Positions 54,001-60,698 of a stretch of DNA of 64,000 nucleotides are shown one piece after another. The first letter of the stretch is position 1. Every line of letters begins with the position of its first letter. The position numbers and the translations under genes were made by a program. Below the pieces are notes generated by a model that was not told the DNA's origin, searched no databases, and saw only the letters and a program-made list of their open reading frames with translations. Location: positions 1 to 64,000 of IMG/VR virus record IMGVR_UViG_3300028277_000003. One strand, 5' to 3'. The stretch is from a virus.

Positions 54001-57000
54001 GTAGTTCGTTCAGGATTCGACCCAATACAAGCGTACCAACACGAAACAATAGGTTCAGGTGGTATGATGCATCCTGATATGAGTGAGAGTGACATAGGAC
54101 ATTTATTTGATAATAGCGTAGCGGGTCCACGTCAAGCACCAACATATGAGAATCACAACTGGGAACGTATCAACCCAGTAACCTTCGATTCAGAACTAGG
54201 TGCGTGGAATGACAACTCTCCATTACAGACTAGTTATGAATTACATGACCGTACACTATTCTTCCATGTCACTAAAATGGGTCATTCTCATACACACCGC
54301 TATCCTACTGTGTATACACACGCAGGTGGCGTAGAGACTGACATAGTATCTGTTACAGCATGGGATTCTAGCACCAATGTATTGACAGTAGATGCTACAT
54401 TAGATGTACAAGTATTCGATGCTGGGTTTGGTACTAAAGAAGATACTCGAAAGTTCCTACGTGTGTACAACCCGACAACCGATGAAGGTGCTGTGTGTAC
54501 ATATATAGCACAAAACGATGCTACAATAGATGTTATTGGAGATGTCAACTTCGCTACATTTATGGCAGGTCAAACTGTTACAAATCTAAAGGTAGTACCA
54601 TCGTATTACATACCTGCGGGAAGCAACAGGTTCTTCGCAGCACGTCGTTTATCAGACCATGCAGAGGTTAGCGGCAACTCTCCTGATATGGCTAATACTC
54701 TGTATTATGTATCGGGGCAGACAGTAGGCTACGACGCATACAGTAAACCTGTATTGACACCTATGCCATTCCCAAGAATGGGACATCACTTCGTTACACC
54801 CACTATGCCTATGCTGCCCGGACATTGGGCGCACCCTGCTTATCAAAATCTATACAGAAGACATTTGATTGATTACCAAATGACAAACGGTTTCGTTGAT
54901 TCAGGTCTAATTAGTGATAACGCTACATCAACTAATAAAAAAGCAGCGGTAGGTACTGCAATAGGTACGGGCGCTATAACTGAAAACATTCATGCAATGG
55001 ATGCTGAAATTAACTTTAGTGGGATAAATGCAGCCCCAAGCGGTCCCAGCGACGTACATGGCGGTGCATTTACCCTTATGTTCGAGAGTGGTGTGAAATA
55101 TGACGGTTACGGTATATTAGCATCATCTGATGGTACAAGTACAACTTTAGCAGCAACGGTTAACAAAGCAGGTGGTCACAGTATTGTACTTGAGGCTGCT
55201 AGTGAATATACACAAGGTAGACACTTCCCCGACCCTGCGGAAGTGGGTGCTTACCAAATAGTCATACAGCCTAATGTGTTTGATAATCAATTAATAGGCT
55301 ATCACAACAATTCAGGCGCTGCATTGACCAGTCAGCAAATAAACACAGTTATTGGCATAAAAATGGATAGTAACGGTAATGTGGATGGTGCTAAAGGTGG
55401 TCTTACATTAGTATTAGCAAAAGCCACACAAGCGGATGTACGAGGTTGTGAAGTATTCATCAATGAAGCAATATTAGATATTAGTAATGACCAAGGAAGT
55501 CAATTCACAAACATACCACCATTGATGTTGTATAACCATGTAGGTATACAATTAACAGAAAGCCCTACATTTACAAGAAAGGGATTCCCATATAGCAAAA
55601 TGTTCAGCGATGCAACCCCTGCACATACTTTGCATATACCTTGGTGGAGCATATTACATAAGAATGCAATCAAACATAATGGGTCAGCACTTTCAGAAGC
55701 AACGAATTACAGAAAACTATCTCAATATAGTCCCGAAGATTACTACATGTTTATGAGAAGTACATTTGGAAGTGTAGGAAGTCAGTTAACTATTAACGGA
55801 TATACATCTTTGTACTTTGATATATATGATAAATACAATAAAAGTATAAGTCTAAATCCAAAATGTACTGTTGTATCTTTCAATACTAATGGAACAATAG
55901 TTGTAGATAACGCAAATACGTTCCCGATGTATCCTTACTACCAACAAAGAATACAGTATACTGGTAAGAATGGAACAATCTATACTAAAACCCTAACGAG
56001 CGTTAGTGGAGATACTGCTGCAACAATCAATATACCCAAAACATTGACATTAGGTGCTAAATCAGGCGCTGATGGTTTTTGGGATAACATATATGATGAT
56101 GCAATACTTACTTTAACACATAGTTACAATACATTACCAGCGGGTGAACTACTTACGAATAAACGTAAGAGTGTATTTGCGAATATATTACCTGATATAA
56201 TTAATGGTAATCAAGATACATATAGTAATCATGTACCTGATGCATTCCTATGTATGTGGCATCCTAACCTCGGTAGACCTAATACATACTTCTCAGATAA
56301 TACATCTCGTAGTTGGAAAGGTAATGCAGTTAACAAAGCAGCATATAATTCATTACCTGAACATTTTGAAACTATACATTATCACGATTTTACACATGCA
56401 ATGAGTACAGGCCCATTTGATTACTTAATTAAGAGACCTAGTATAAATAAAATTGGTGCATTATCTCAATTCATAGATAGAACTTGTGATTTTACAAACA
56501 ATGATGCTACTGTTGCAATGGATAGTACATCGTTGTTGGTAGTCGGTATGGGTGTGACTGGTGCTGGGATACCATCAGGAACAACAGTAGCCAGTATAAC
56601 TAACTCTACCACTTTTGAATTAAGTGCAACTGTGTCGAATGGTGGACTTACTGTCACAAATGGCGCTTTAACGTTCACAGAACCCACATTAAACGGATTT
56701 TGGCCTTGTGGCAGTCGTGGCGGTCCACATGCAAGTAAACTAGACTTGTATGGAATGGCCTCTACGTCTTGGAATGTACATAATACGTCTACAAGCGCTA
56801 ATTTCGCCTCTAATAGCAACTTAGAGTGGATAGATTCTGACGATGATGGTAGTTATGCTGTATCTGCGGGTATTGCGACTGGTTCCATGGATGAGTTTAG
56901 AAGAAGGCCGTATGGTTACCGTAACGCTGTACGTCAAGCCTATAACAGACCAAGATACGATATCAACAGCGTGCGTGCAGTGTATGAAGCAGGGGCATCA

Positions 57001-58938
57001 GGTTCTGCTCAAAATACCACTAACTACGACGCAGGTCCACTTATACAAACAGAGGACTACAAAATCAGCAACCAAGCGAATGATGGTGTTAACCTTCAAT
57101 GGTCATACGGCGGTGGTGCTGGAAATAACAATGTGGATAAACCAACCACGTATGTTGGGATTATGGAACGTCAGAGCAACTTTACAGGAATGTTAAATCA
57201 AGACCAAGAGGGTTGGCAAGTGAGATATAGCGATGGTAGAAGGATGTCAAGACCCTTCGGTACACCAGTGCGCACAATACGAAATCCAGCACGTACTGAA
57301 AGAGACTGGTGGGGTGATGAAGAGGGTAAAGGAGAAACAAGCCTATCTGTGGCCTCTCAGTACTATCTGATAGATTGGTGGGGTAATGAGCGTGGAGAGG
57401 CTGTAAGGCGTGCTCCAGTGCGCGGATTCGGTATTAGACCATCATGGGATTGCGGTGACGCATATGACAACGGTAGCAATACTGCACATGCGCGTATTTG
57501 GAACAGTGGTAAACCTCTATTCAATCTGAAAGGTATAGCCAACTTGACTAATGGAAATATAACAATAACTGACGGTTATACAATACCTCGATTCGGTGGT
57601 GTGTTGAATAATATTAACAACGCTAACACGAATGAATTAGTAGATGTGTTTGCGCCTGTGCATTCACTGCGTGTAGGTGATATGGGTAATGGAAGAGGTG
57701 TAAGATATCCAACTGCATTCAATGAAGATATACTCACAGAACTATCAACTCCTGTGCATAAGACTGGTATTGTACTGAGTCATAATACTGCCGAACCGTT
57801 GTTTGGAGATGGCCTGTTGCGCCCGCGTAACGCTGTACTGCAAGCCGATGAAGTTAAGAGAGGTATCAGTGCTAAACTAGGTATAGATGACTTTGGTTTG
57901 TTGAAATCAGAAGCAACAGTTAGTGATAGAGTAGAAGAAATAATAGGTACTAGCGTGCATAAGGACGTTATTTCACGAAACAGCCCAAGGATTGGTTTAG
58001 ACGCACAAGTAGTAGAAGGTATAGAACAAAACCACGTTGTAATTAATACCGAGGCTCACAGTTTACATACCGACAGAAATATAGGTCAACGAGTTATATT
58101 GGAAGGCGCTATGCAAATTGAAGGTAGCCTAGCAGATGCTGATTATACATCTATTGGATTTAATAGACAAGGCGCTGGCTCTGCTGTTTCTGCTGTACAT
58201 AGATATTCACATACTAATGTGTTTAGACCATATGGTGGCTCATACATAATTGAAACAAAGAGTTATGCTGGTTTATTCAATGACTTAGGTTGGGGCGTAG
58301 CCTCATTAACTGGTAGTAATGATACTAGTAATCCTTACCAAGACGTTAACCAATATAACACAGATACTGTTAGAAATAATGAAGAAGATAATATTGTAAA
58401 GTTCATGATTAGACCTGTAAGAGTCTTAGACGCTAAACATACTGAAGTATATCGTATACACAATTCACTACATAGTGGTTCGCCGCAATATGTTCAAAAT
58501 TACCTACATGCGACTTCGGGAGGTAAGTATGGTATATTTACATATGAGACGGAAAATGGTAGAGCGCCAACAGCAAACCTCACGACAGGTAGAAGTATAC
58601 CTGATGGTAATGGACCATACCTACCTATCTTCGTATTTGACCACACAAGCGCATTCACAACCCCTCTAAGTTATGGTCCAAAATTACTTGGTACAGGTGT
58701 AACTGGATTTGATAGTACTAGTCTAAAATCTAGCGTATCGAGGGTCATTATAAGCGAAAACACGCTACAACACCATCGTTCCGATGCACCTAGAAGAAGG
58801 CAAGAGAAAGATACAGATGATGAACTAAAAAGGAGTGATTACAGCATAAAACCAAGATTTAGTCAATCTTTACATAATAAAGGTCACAAGGGTGATGTTG
58901 ATTTTAACGTTACAGACCATAGCGGAGATGGCGCATAA
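42097..58938 (+). CDS. Giant 5,613-residue tail/baseplate protein with LamG-like domain
   Basis: One open frame of 16,842 bases from TTG 42097, with GGGGAAGG upstream, covering 26% of the window (about 0.6 MDa). Residues ~60-255 resemble a concanavalin/LamG domain: LTIEAWVMPDCGGTIIEKE, VIATVRTNAIQLYINGELVA, LLLYRFEEP. The rest is beta-rich, with Gly, Ser, Thr, Asn and Tyr, and no membrane span or secretion signal. A ~68-residue module shared with the tail-tube candidate is at residues ~4796-4863. LamG-type domains bind sugars or proteins, so receptor binding is plausible. Its position between distal tail protein and hub suggests a baseplate-tip or central-fibre component. No stop or frame break is seen. 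Confidence 0.75.
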   Translation: MTVISRKNHGFFFNGITDSIIVPEGDFSELGHKTTRGTDDVRVILSENAPSSTRNEGATSGIYNKHLTIEAWVMPDCGGTIIEKEGQYKLSLGHVDTPGPAKFEVFMIGDGGEARYELTTATLDTDRYEGTVYPHIEYQGIQDSYNRFVGSRDDATELNKNHRPLIHVIATVRTNAIQLYINGELVASQSIKDRDLALQISTKQTYIGGKGGEFRGTLEGIHLNASFKTSMVDGNAPLADSDTLLLYRFEEPIAPIEEVFTYSAHASSSGLSTLTMTKVDAQSLASKLTGNAVTTGTVDFTSSPYSSGDYEVLDSSSGSTVVRAVSHVPYNILVNPDGITPSTSKPNQKPPERLRLHSINNLENANPTLTVSSIHLDFVNTSNSNNGLIGALNTSRSAGVDNHFIVVGADLLIESGTSKPYQPPHYSSQIIDRTGQMVLDESVFENHGFVYSSAIATTTSDTNNPFAVAWPTSISEDFQIGHSGRHIKNHVEGHAFLRMLPKAIDEIIDQEADGGPYADIIDVIYNNMHRGIDKQVSVNSLVDVYRDFNEIVIDNVVNTSTVTVAYNSYNGTSSPPAGKRKLIAIGGPNFNYTSFALKGPIPQYNKYDADNDETHHDSNIRDYHVTPSKESRVAILHVPRLAALTPSLSPFVEIHYNAIDLTGASMSGTVQPLLMVEKTVPSSDTLVSGSEYVYDSIIHAIGSGMTLHAPGGYIDVYASELGIDSPIISEHGLVGDTSEGYSADTEIDESLTPANYTPRNNTDSIQNGTPQAIIESVSATGVHESSFNKLYLNKIDKTKSLTDKGSYYRIEPDLVLDSGSAGQFDTGTVSSSSHIHETFDIIDNHILTGTNNGDFRIFIQPSDRRRSLQLSNVNISTTFNSATILYLLSRAKVRSIEESVGEDGGFTTLNCIGVGDSLVSRSIDFTGKGSPDSHIVKEIEPNAPVVTVTLGGPGQGAMDTRPVFQRSMLAHEAYSTRRSYAVTATKLVVPNNDTGTLHIKPLNNESEDLASWGTYGFPRYGRIHLQDGSSAKYTSKTGTTFVFAAAALGSGDFISNNGSEYLSIAKLLNALGYMKGPTSGTVTINGNFTIYNESGFGENSDLENGTTVNDRMHQTMNDVQHDYQLGTQYASTRALAEIPVFAEQFFHDSVGPNNAFKIHVDATHTAHTYNPSPVGRRQKSENELADREAHSAYSTAISNNTHVPSTSVIKWDATNLKLYVNDIGIFPAATTSASTFQDIDTQLRYRKVFLNSGDWAWYRNNPSSDGYLQIGLVNNSLYNMTEKFTEFLQPGVSVFIGGPVVDDSVRAISSDILTPSSDYENRDEYYYDAASVKTQGGNVDYGLRQYVSAVEFKAGPESNPHAARIDSKRATGKVLSATVTKLSAYNDKAITVTLSADDFVKFPNLGYDTLADASSATGDLGYEVQYNDNGTIYKYQYHGHIKTINSVATPKNSITLVLQSSGSTYPLVSYGITINNPLGSNYSNGHTNAMSASVGTPNNIFTVGDSIFIANGTNRGEITAVSSTTITVGGGITGTIGDDTVLYGHGLPDGIDITLTSKRRTILGTSVSAIVSDGSQYYRELKNSLNIDTNIAITAASAASSIEITNQAGKNVNNLHGINVKKDDIIYYYIDGSPDTIRKIGTVTKVTEANSDDEQTITLSATGPVIPSSAKLAVWIGDYEDKDAVLNATWINPYAQGGLRDGDTVWANMSYNNPHAVEGLFAKSRGVLNESQVWNAFDNGAGELDTTNPRDSIPLENFLIGNTCLETARNYVQHVNRTVEENYLALGLTSAQAPVVAYIDPYLSTDEHARVLLYNVAHDKEFIAFQDIHMQVQTSSQATQIGWPKEVVESGDTSRTELHKVNAAYNGSGPSPWTTQIDVTNGFLSQNPYIRSTQQSKYIESAYAHDLANRHTNDLLDSSTIDSLTEVDSEPALPTDGRKIEGARLYGKAHGHHVHTGYSYGGEVSGLSTGYSLTPRTNDSVVLFKIANPLHSFSRIPNNNVSVYVEELSSLRTDTTGCSLRDPSTFFDTPDGTRVIPAFLCLKGIRNTTLDLSSHGESRLQHLPQWKDMDFIRRLTIDLGVVSQKDSVVNTLAGAEEIVRLVNQHAALTARVQTGSAHDPSPFWDTDNGDRGTHMGYIRAHIGREVQDLNGNVGYTIVLHSTVPGASGRNFCAWLDNSNGQTSYQPQFLVGHGGRWRNFWALPDEREGENMHPAPMPLNKHGRPFAPITTLQQYITSSNSGEDVISVADYDDNAVMRAVSDSISGKGHNTINTESLDIKGSSSSLIKGLRTGTNAIGRINFGGLVASGVPGWSPHAGKWGCGEQNSNSYTKRYGTLSTTTYSSYIPTKDISSDVVGNEPIYGFRFKNNIGADSGVRFIYKKIGDAFANNNTSLPNTIDDEVCVFFDDRDVAQGGFTIGKHVQGSGDITGRMEIASTTTIDGSSVNITTTEHNWLGGKWRGVPSPDCTILVDDIVLSGTKLTITHKVPFTTSFGSDKLGYYGFPKENGVIHISGYKETNAPSAVANLGYTASYTYRDGDVFYGVQGITSTQLATMNEFYQISSSANWTCLLTDEIMAAVTAAAINAGEEINTEDGLTFDCTNMYAADGKTLGEWGVSPNAIKIRSYDTKNKIKPLSKSFTATLHQDQGIKAAHLEFGEIEKAVRPSGTADWTFGTSRAVTDTLIDDSSRNVDCGYIPYTLLQINTLAKGSNANTATPVLVDSQNVPVDINNWSEGLRGVQFTRSCGDHILPKIDNPHVIIDVSESASFGLRADLTHRAYHLMIPYYRPSPTPSLVSAPERKRIWISSTKSIVATAKGMLTSSDVTTLEWVADTATENWPTAQGSIDLLTSLYASTDNTREFDGLRSIGSVFSEPIVYFRGGKSSKDHSVPLFFGGGFSGVTLDVNDGTTNDYSSFYTHPYANGPTGVTGLQNANEISTSYAMLDGNAMFAFFPGAALCNQHRGSITPPAFNQQNILAPDLGKGGDPSKGGVTYGTGEIKAKPVPLVLRFAHPTARYEDHADGTDSKTTYLIFGPGQAFPFTQEVADADSGNAANTKEPFPGRVIVSGNTWASIPLDETIADSRHVFPNHIVNEKYNFMPPSKVYYDATAGFHWRAMVNWESPAGYCWKGKFSQRPEHGRHYGQQFNDSTPYDVTGTAQIGYDLTHIHPKIHTPTIGFGITMAADTVWHMDGGFHPGGSWLDNQITFNPPHVGKSAARVLSSNWERANQIHPTAFRTSGVLTGRILDYIGNGSEAVATADAKMEYIVVDATRCQNGEELATVLGAAINAFPGAGALKSLGGTHMPSMGNAMRQDRYGWIPLAGESNYVNDSATGNYVDSPANSSQTTLEQLPASGWIRLHQGTNTRFACYHSREVLADSSDWKVRFYLAPNRIDGLNKIEAPETWEKHIDNDGTAFTDSISSSYTLYVWSKAGTMRFNNENVSARDHMTQVHFSGIVDAVDRTKPIGAVGWHGERYSYLNSLKISTTITKNTSSTTTSGYAAGLGAYHEMLNFSPYGTAGTVMNVHSNIPVVAPMQGSPESTPTIDGIGDALGRHITKTYFYEKYNLITNGGGGWDTSLDTDVNTSNNQGYRFTDTDATGNDNQWVAPTNYTTTLPKELTTPQGLYSSAFLVVSYECESSLIAKFDRDGITANGDWLQIIGQGSNPITYAGTTQWDERFHGQDRFIAPANAGPNVEALIVEGTTVPVGDGGGNWADTTFSGGSGTYFHSATPTDLLLKNATPGLNKTGDLLFDLDHSVGSALLHTDDAERNTSADKYAAAHSSGFPVNYWMGDVNALQMYQDSAAKNFSVENIVWKRMDGGNLSMPAINARGLGAVPWMTRVNSNTAYQTGEKIYGNVRFSFETTNSAMLPILQAQELAHPELMRKHPYKIGNVLNIPNEEIQFQSITVRDETGQVHKIEGGSPLGTIIRGFRVPENRGVKGNAPALANSGKIPNLKVQLPDPNSIPGNIVVRSGFDPIQAYQHETIGSGGMMHPDMSESDIGHLFDNSVAGPRQAPTYENHNWERINPVTFDSELGAWNDNSPLQTSYELHDRTLFFHVTKMGHSHTHRYPTVYTHAGGVETDIVSVTAWDSSTNVLTVDATLDVQVFDAGFGTKEDTRKFLRVYNPTTDEGAVCTYIAQNDATIDVIGDVNFATFMAGQTVTNLKVVPSYYIPAGSNRFFAARRLSDHAEVSGNSPDMANTLYYVSGQTVGYDAYSKPVLTPMPFPRMGHHFVTPTMPMLPGHWAHPAYQNLYRRHLIDYQMTNGFVDSGLISDNATSTNKKAAVGTAIGTGAITENIHAMDAEINFSGINAAPSGPSDVHGGAFTLMFESGVKYDGYGILASSDGTSTTLAATVNKAGGHSIVLEAASEYTQGRHFPDPAEVGAYQIVIQPNVFDNQLIGYHNNSGAALTSQQINTVIGIKMDSNGNVDGAKGGLTLVLAKATQADVRGCEVFINEAILDISNDQGSQFTNIPPLMLYNHVGIQLTESPTFTRKGFPYSKMFSDATPAHTLHIPWWSILHKNAIKHNGSALSEATNYRKLSQYSPEDYYMFMRSTFGSVGSQLTINGYTSLYFDIYDKYNKSISLNPKCTVVSFNTNGTIVVDNANTFPMYPYYQQRIQYTGKNGTIYTKTLTSVSGDTAATINIPKTLTLGAKSGADGFWDNIYDDAILTLTHSYNTLPAGELLTNKRKSVFANILPDIINGNQDTYSNHVPDAFLCMWHPNLGRPNTYFSDNTSRSWKGNAVNKAAYNSLPEHFETIHYHDFTHAMSTGPFDYLIKRPSINKIGALSQFIDRTCDFTNNDATVAMDSTSLLVVGMGVTGAGIPSGTTVASITNSTTFELSATVSNGGLTVTNGALTFTEPTLNGFWPCGSRGGPHASKLDLYGMASTSWNVHNTSTSANFASNSNLEWIDSDDDGSYAVSAGIATGSMDEFRRRPYGYRNAVRQAYNRPRYDINSVRAVYEAGASGSAQNTTNYDAGPLIQTEDYKISNQANDGVNLQWSYGGGAGNNNVDKPTTYVGIMERQSNFTGMLNQDQEGWQVRYSDGRRMSRPFGTPVRTIRNPARTERDWWGDEEGKGETSLSVASQYYLIDWWGNERGEAVRRAPVRGFGIRPSWDCGDAYDNGSNTAHARIWNSGKPLFNLKGIANLTNGNITITDGYTIPRFGGVLNNINNANTNELVDVFAPVHSLRVGDMGNGRGVRYPTAFNEDILTELSTPVHKTGIVLSHNTAEPLFGDGLLRPRNAVLQADEVKRGISAKLGIDDFGLLKSEATVSDRVEEIIGTSVHKDVISRNSPRIGLDAQVVEGIEQNHVVINTEAHSLHTDRNIGQRVILEGAMQIEGSLADADYTSIGFNRQGAGSAVSAVHRYSHTNVFRPYGGSYIIETKSYAGLFNDLGWGVASLTGSNDTSNPYQDVNQYNTDTVRNNEEDNIVKFMIRPVRVLDAKHTEVYRIHNSLHSGSPQYVQNYLHATSGGKYGIFTYETENGRAPTANLTTGRSIPDGNGPYLPIFVFDHTSAFTTPLSYGPKLLGTGVTGFDSTSLKSSVSRVIISENTLQHHRSDAPRRRQEKDTDDELKRSDYSIKPRFSQSLHNKGHKGDVDFNVTDHSGDGA
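56482..56685 (+). repeat. Shared beta module, copy 3 (in giant protein)
   Basis: Encodes TCDFTNNDATVAMDSTSLLV ... IPSGTTVASITNSTTFEL ... TNGALTFTEP. It aligns over its whole length with the modules at 36104 and 37187 in the tail-tube candidate. Confidence 0.85.
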
Positions 58939-60350
58939 TGGGACTTATTCAATCATCAAAAGGTCGATTCGATAGTACTTTGACTAATGTAATGAACGAT
59001 ATTAGACAACCTGTGTTCATAGACAACGCAGTACATTATGCTAAGATAGAGCCTAGAAGTGCAGGTAAGACTAGAGTTACTATCGAAGCGGTAAACGCTG
59101 ATAATTACGATTTAGCGACAGAACGTACATATTCTTTAGTTGAATCTGAATCTAGTATTATCATTACGCATACTGAAACTGACGGTCATTCGCTGAAAAG
59201 CGATGTATGGTCTAGTAAAGGTAAAAATACAGTTACAGATTTGTTGTATAGTGAAGATAATCCCGTAGATAGAATTATGAGAAGTACTATGACATCAACT
59301 GATAATGGATTACAGATTGATTTACGAAATATGAAAACCCGCACTCTCAAAGAAATAGGCTTTGATGACGACATCATACATTTAGGACAAAATATGGACA
59401 TAGGCTTCAGAACTACCGATTTAGCAATTAATTTATCTCAAAGTGTACCTAACGCTATTACCGCTGTAACATTAGGCTCATCTAGAACAGTAACTAAAAT
59501 GAGCGATAATAGACGTAAAAACAGTAACGTGTTTTTAGCAGCAGATTTCTATGGTGTTAATCTAATTACCGCTTTACGATTTGTTACTAGACATGATAAT
59601 CGAGTAACTATAATGAATAAACACGGAGTCTTAAACTATGTACCGTTTAACTTTGCAGATGTGAGTAGAAAAATAGATGGAAATATTCGTTTCGGTTCTA
59701 AAGATTCTAGTCCGATGGACAATATAGAAAACCGTATAACCGTTCAAGGTCAACAAATAGCATTAAATGAAAACTTGATTCTTACAATGGATGATAGAAG
59801 TAAACAGCAGAGTAAATACAGTTCTGATATACTGGAAAACTCAATACCTATTTTTGATGCATCTATCACTAGTACATCTCGTGCAAAAACAGTGGCGCGT
59901 CAAATTCTAAAAGCAAATGCATCTGTATCGGGTTCGCTAAGGTCTGACGGACATCCTAACTTATGGGATGTTAGACCGGGCGATATCATAGAATATGATG
60001 GTAATAGATTAACTATACTAAAAGCGCAACATAGATTATCTAACGCTTTGAGTAATTTCACCTTCTTAAGTACAAATTCAGGTCTTGAAGGTGTTTTACA
60101 AGGAATAAAACAAGGTAGTATTACTGAAACATCTAAGAGAAGGCCGGACAAAACAAATCAGATACATACTGAGAATTTTTCATTCTTCGATAATATAGAA
60201 ATAATTGTCACACCCACAATCACAATTACTGAATTATCACACGCGGGCTTCCTTATTGGCCGAAATAGCGAAAGGGGAGTGCTCGGTGGGAACAACGAGA
60301 CTATCGGACTCATCGAAAAAGAAACCATAATAATAGAGGGGGAATCATAA
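58938..60350 (+). CDS. Baseplate hub-like protein
   Basis: Protein of 470 residues whose ATG overlaps the giant gene's stop (TAATG). The C-terminal half has SRAKTVARQILKANASVSGS followed by LWDVRPGDIIEYDGNRLTIL. The latter is a P-G-D strand pattern seen in gpD/gp27-type hub proteins that form the cup at the tail tip. The N-terminal half (AGKTRVTIEAVNADNYDLAT) is beta-rich. Location at the end of the baseplate set fits. No lysozyme or peptidase domain is visible. Confidence 0.55.
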   Translation: MGLIQSSKGRFDSTLTNVMNDIRQPVFIDNAVHYAKIEPRSAGKTRVTIEAVNADNYDLATERTYSLVESESSIIITHTETDGHSLKSDVWSSKGKNTVTDLLYSEDNPVDRIMRSTMTSTDNGLQIDLRNMKTRTLKEIGFDDDIIHLGQNMDIGFRTTDLAINLSQSVPNAITAVTLGSSRTVTKMSDNRRKNSNVFLAADFYGVNLITALRFVTRHDNRVTIMNKHGVLNYVPFNFADVSRKIDGNIRFGSKDSSPMDNIENRITVQGQQIALNENLILTMDDRSKQQSKYSSDILENSIPIFDASITSTSRAKTVARQILKANASVSGSLRSDGHPNLWDVRPGDIIEYDGNRLTILKAQHRLSNALSNFTFLSTNSGLEGVLQGIKQGSITETSKRRPDKTNQIHTENFSFFDNIEIIVTPTITITELSHAGFLIGRNSERGVLGGNNETIGLIEKETIIIEGES

Positions 60351-60694
60351 TGCCAGCAAACGACCATTTGAAGCGATTGATGATAGAAACAATAGCCGAT
60401 AACATCAATGAAATGGTTATCGGATTTGATAGTACGCCTGCTACTAGTAGTGACGGAAGTGCAGGTAGACCAGCGATAACAATAATACCTACTGTACGTA
60501 TTATGGATAATTCAACTCTTTTAGTAGAGGGTAGTTTAACAACAGCAGACACATTCGACGAAACACTCAAAGAAGTATTCGTGCAATTAAGGGGTACAAG
60601 CGGATTCACCCCGATTACAAGACATGTTTTCAATCCGATAAAGAAAACATCAACAAACGAAGTAGTAATCCAATTAATGATAGAGGTAAAGTGA
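60350..60694 (+). CDS. Small baseplate-region protein
   Basis: Protein of 114 residues, coupled to the hub gene by TAATG. It has an N-terminal helix (LKRLMIETIADNINEMVIGF), then strands (ITIIPTVRIMDNSTLLVEGS; EVFVQLRGTSGF) and an EVVIQLMIEVK end. No family is recognised. It may connect fibres to the baseplate. Confidence 0.55.
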   Translation: MPANDHLKRLMIETIADNINEMVIGFDSTPATSSDGSAGRPAITIIPTVRIMDNSTLLVEGSLTTADTFDETLKEVFVQLRGTSGFTPITRHVFNPIKKTSTNEVVIQLMIEVK

Positions 60695-60698
60695 TATT

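Noticed and set aside
53634-54095. Minus-strand frame of 153 codons within the giant gene
   Set aside because: Composition (Pro/Leu/Cys/Ser) is that of an antisense shadow, and the giant frame is uninterrupted and consistent in style across this segment.
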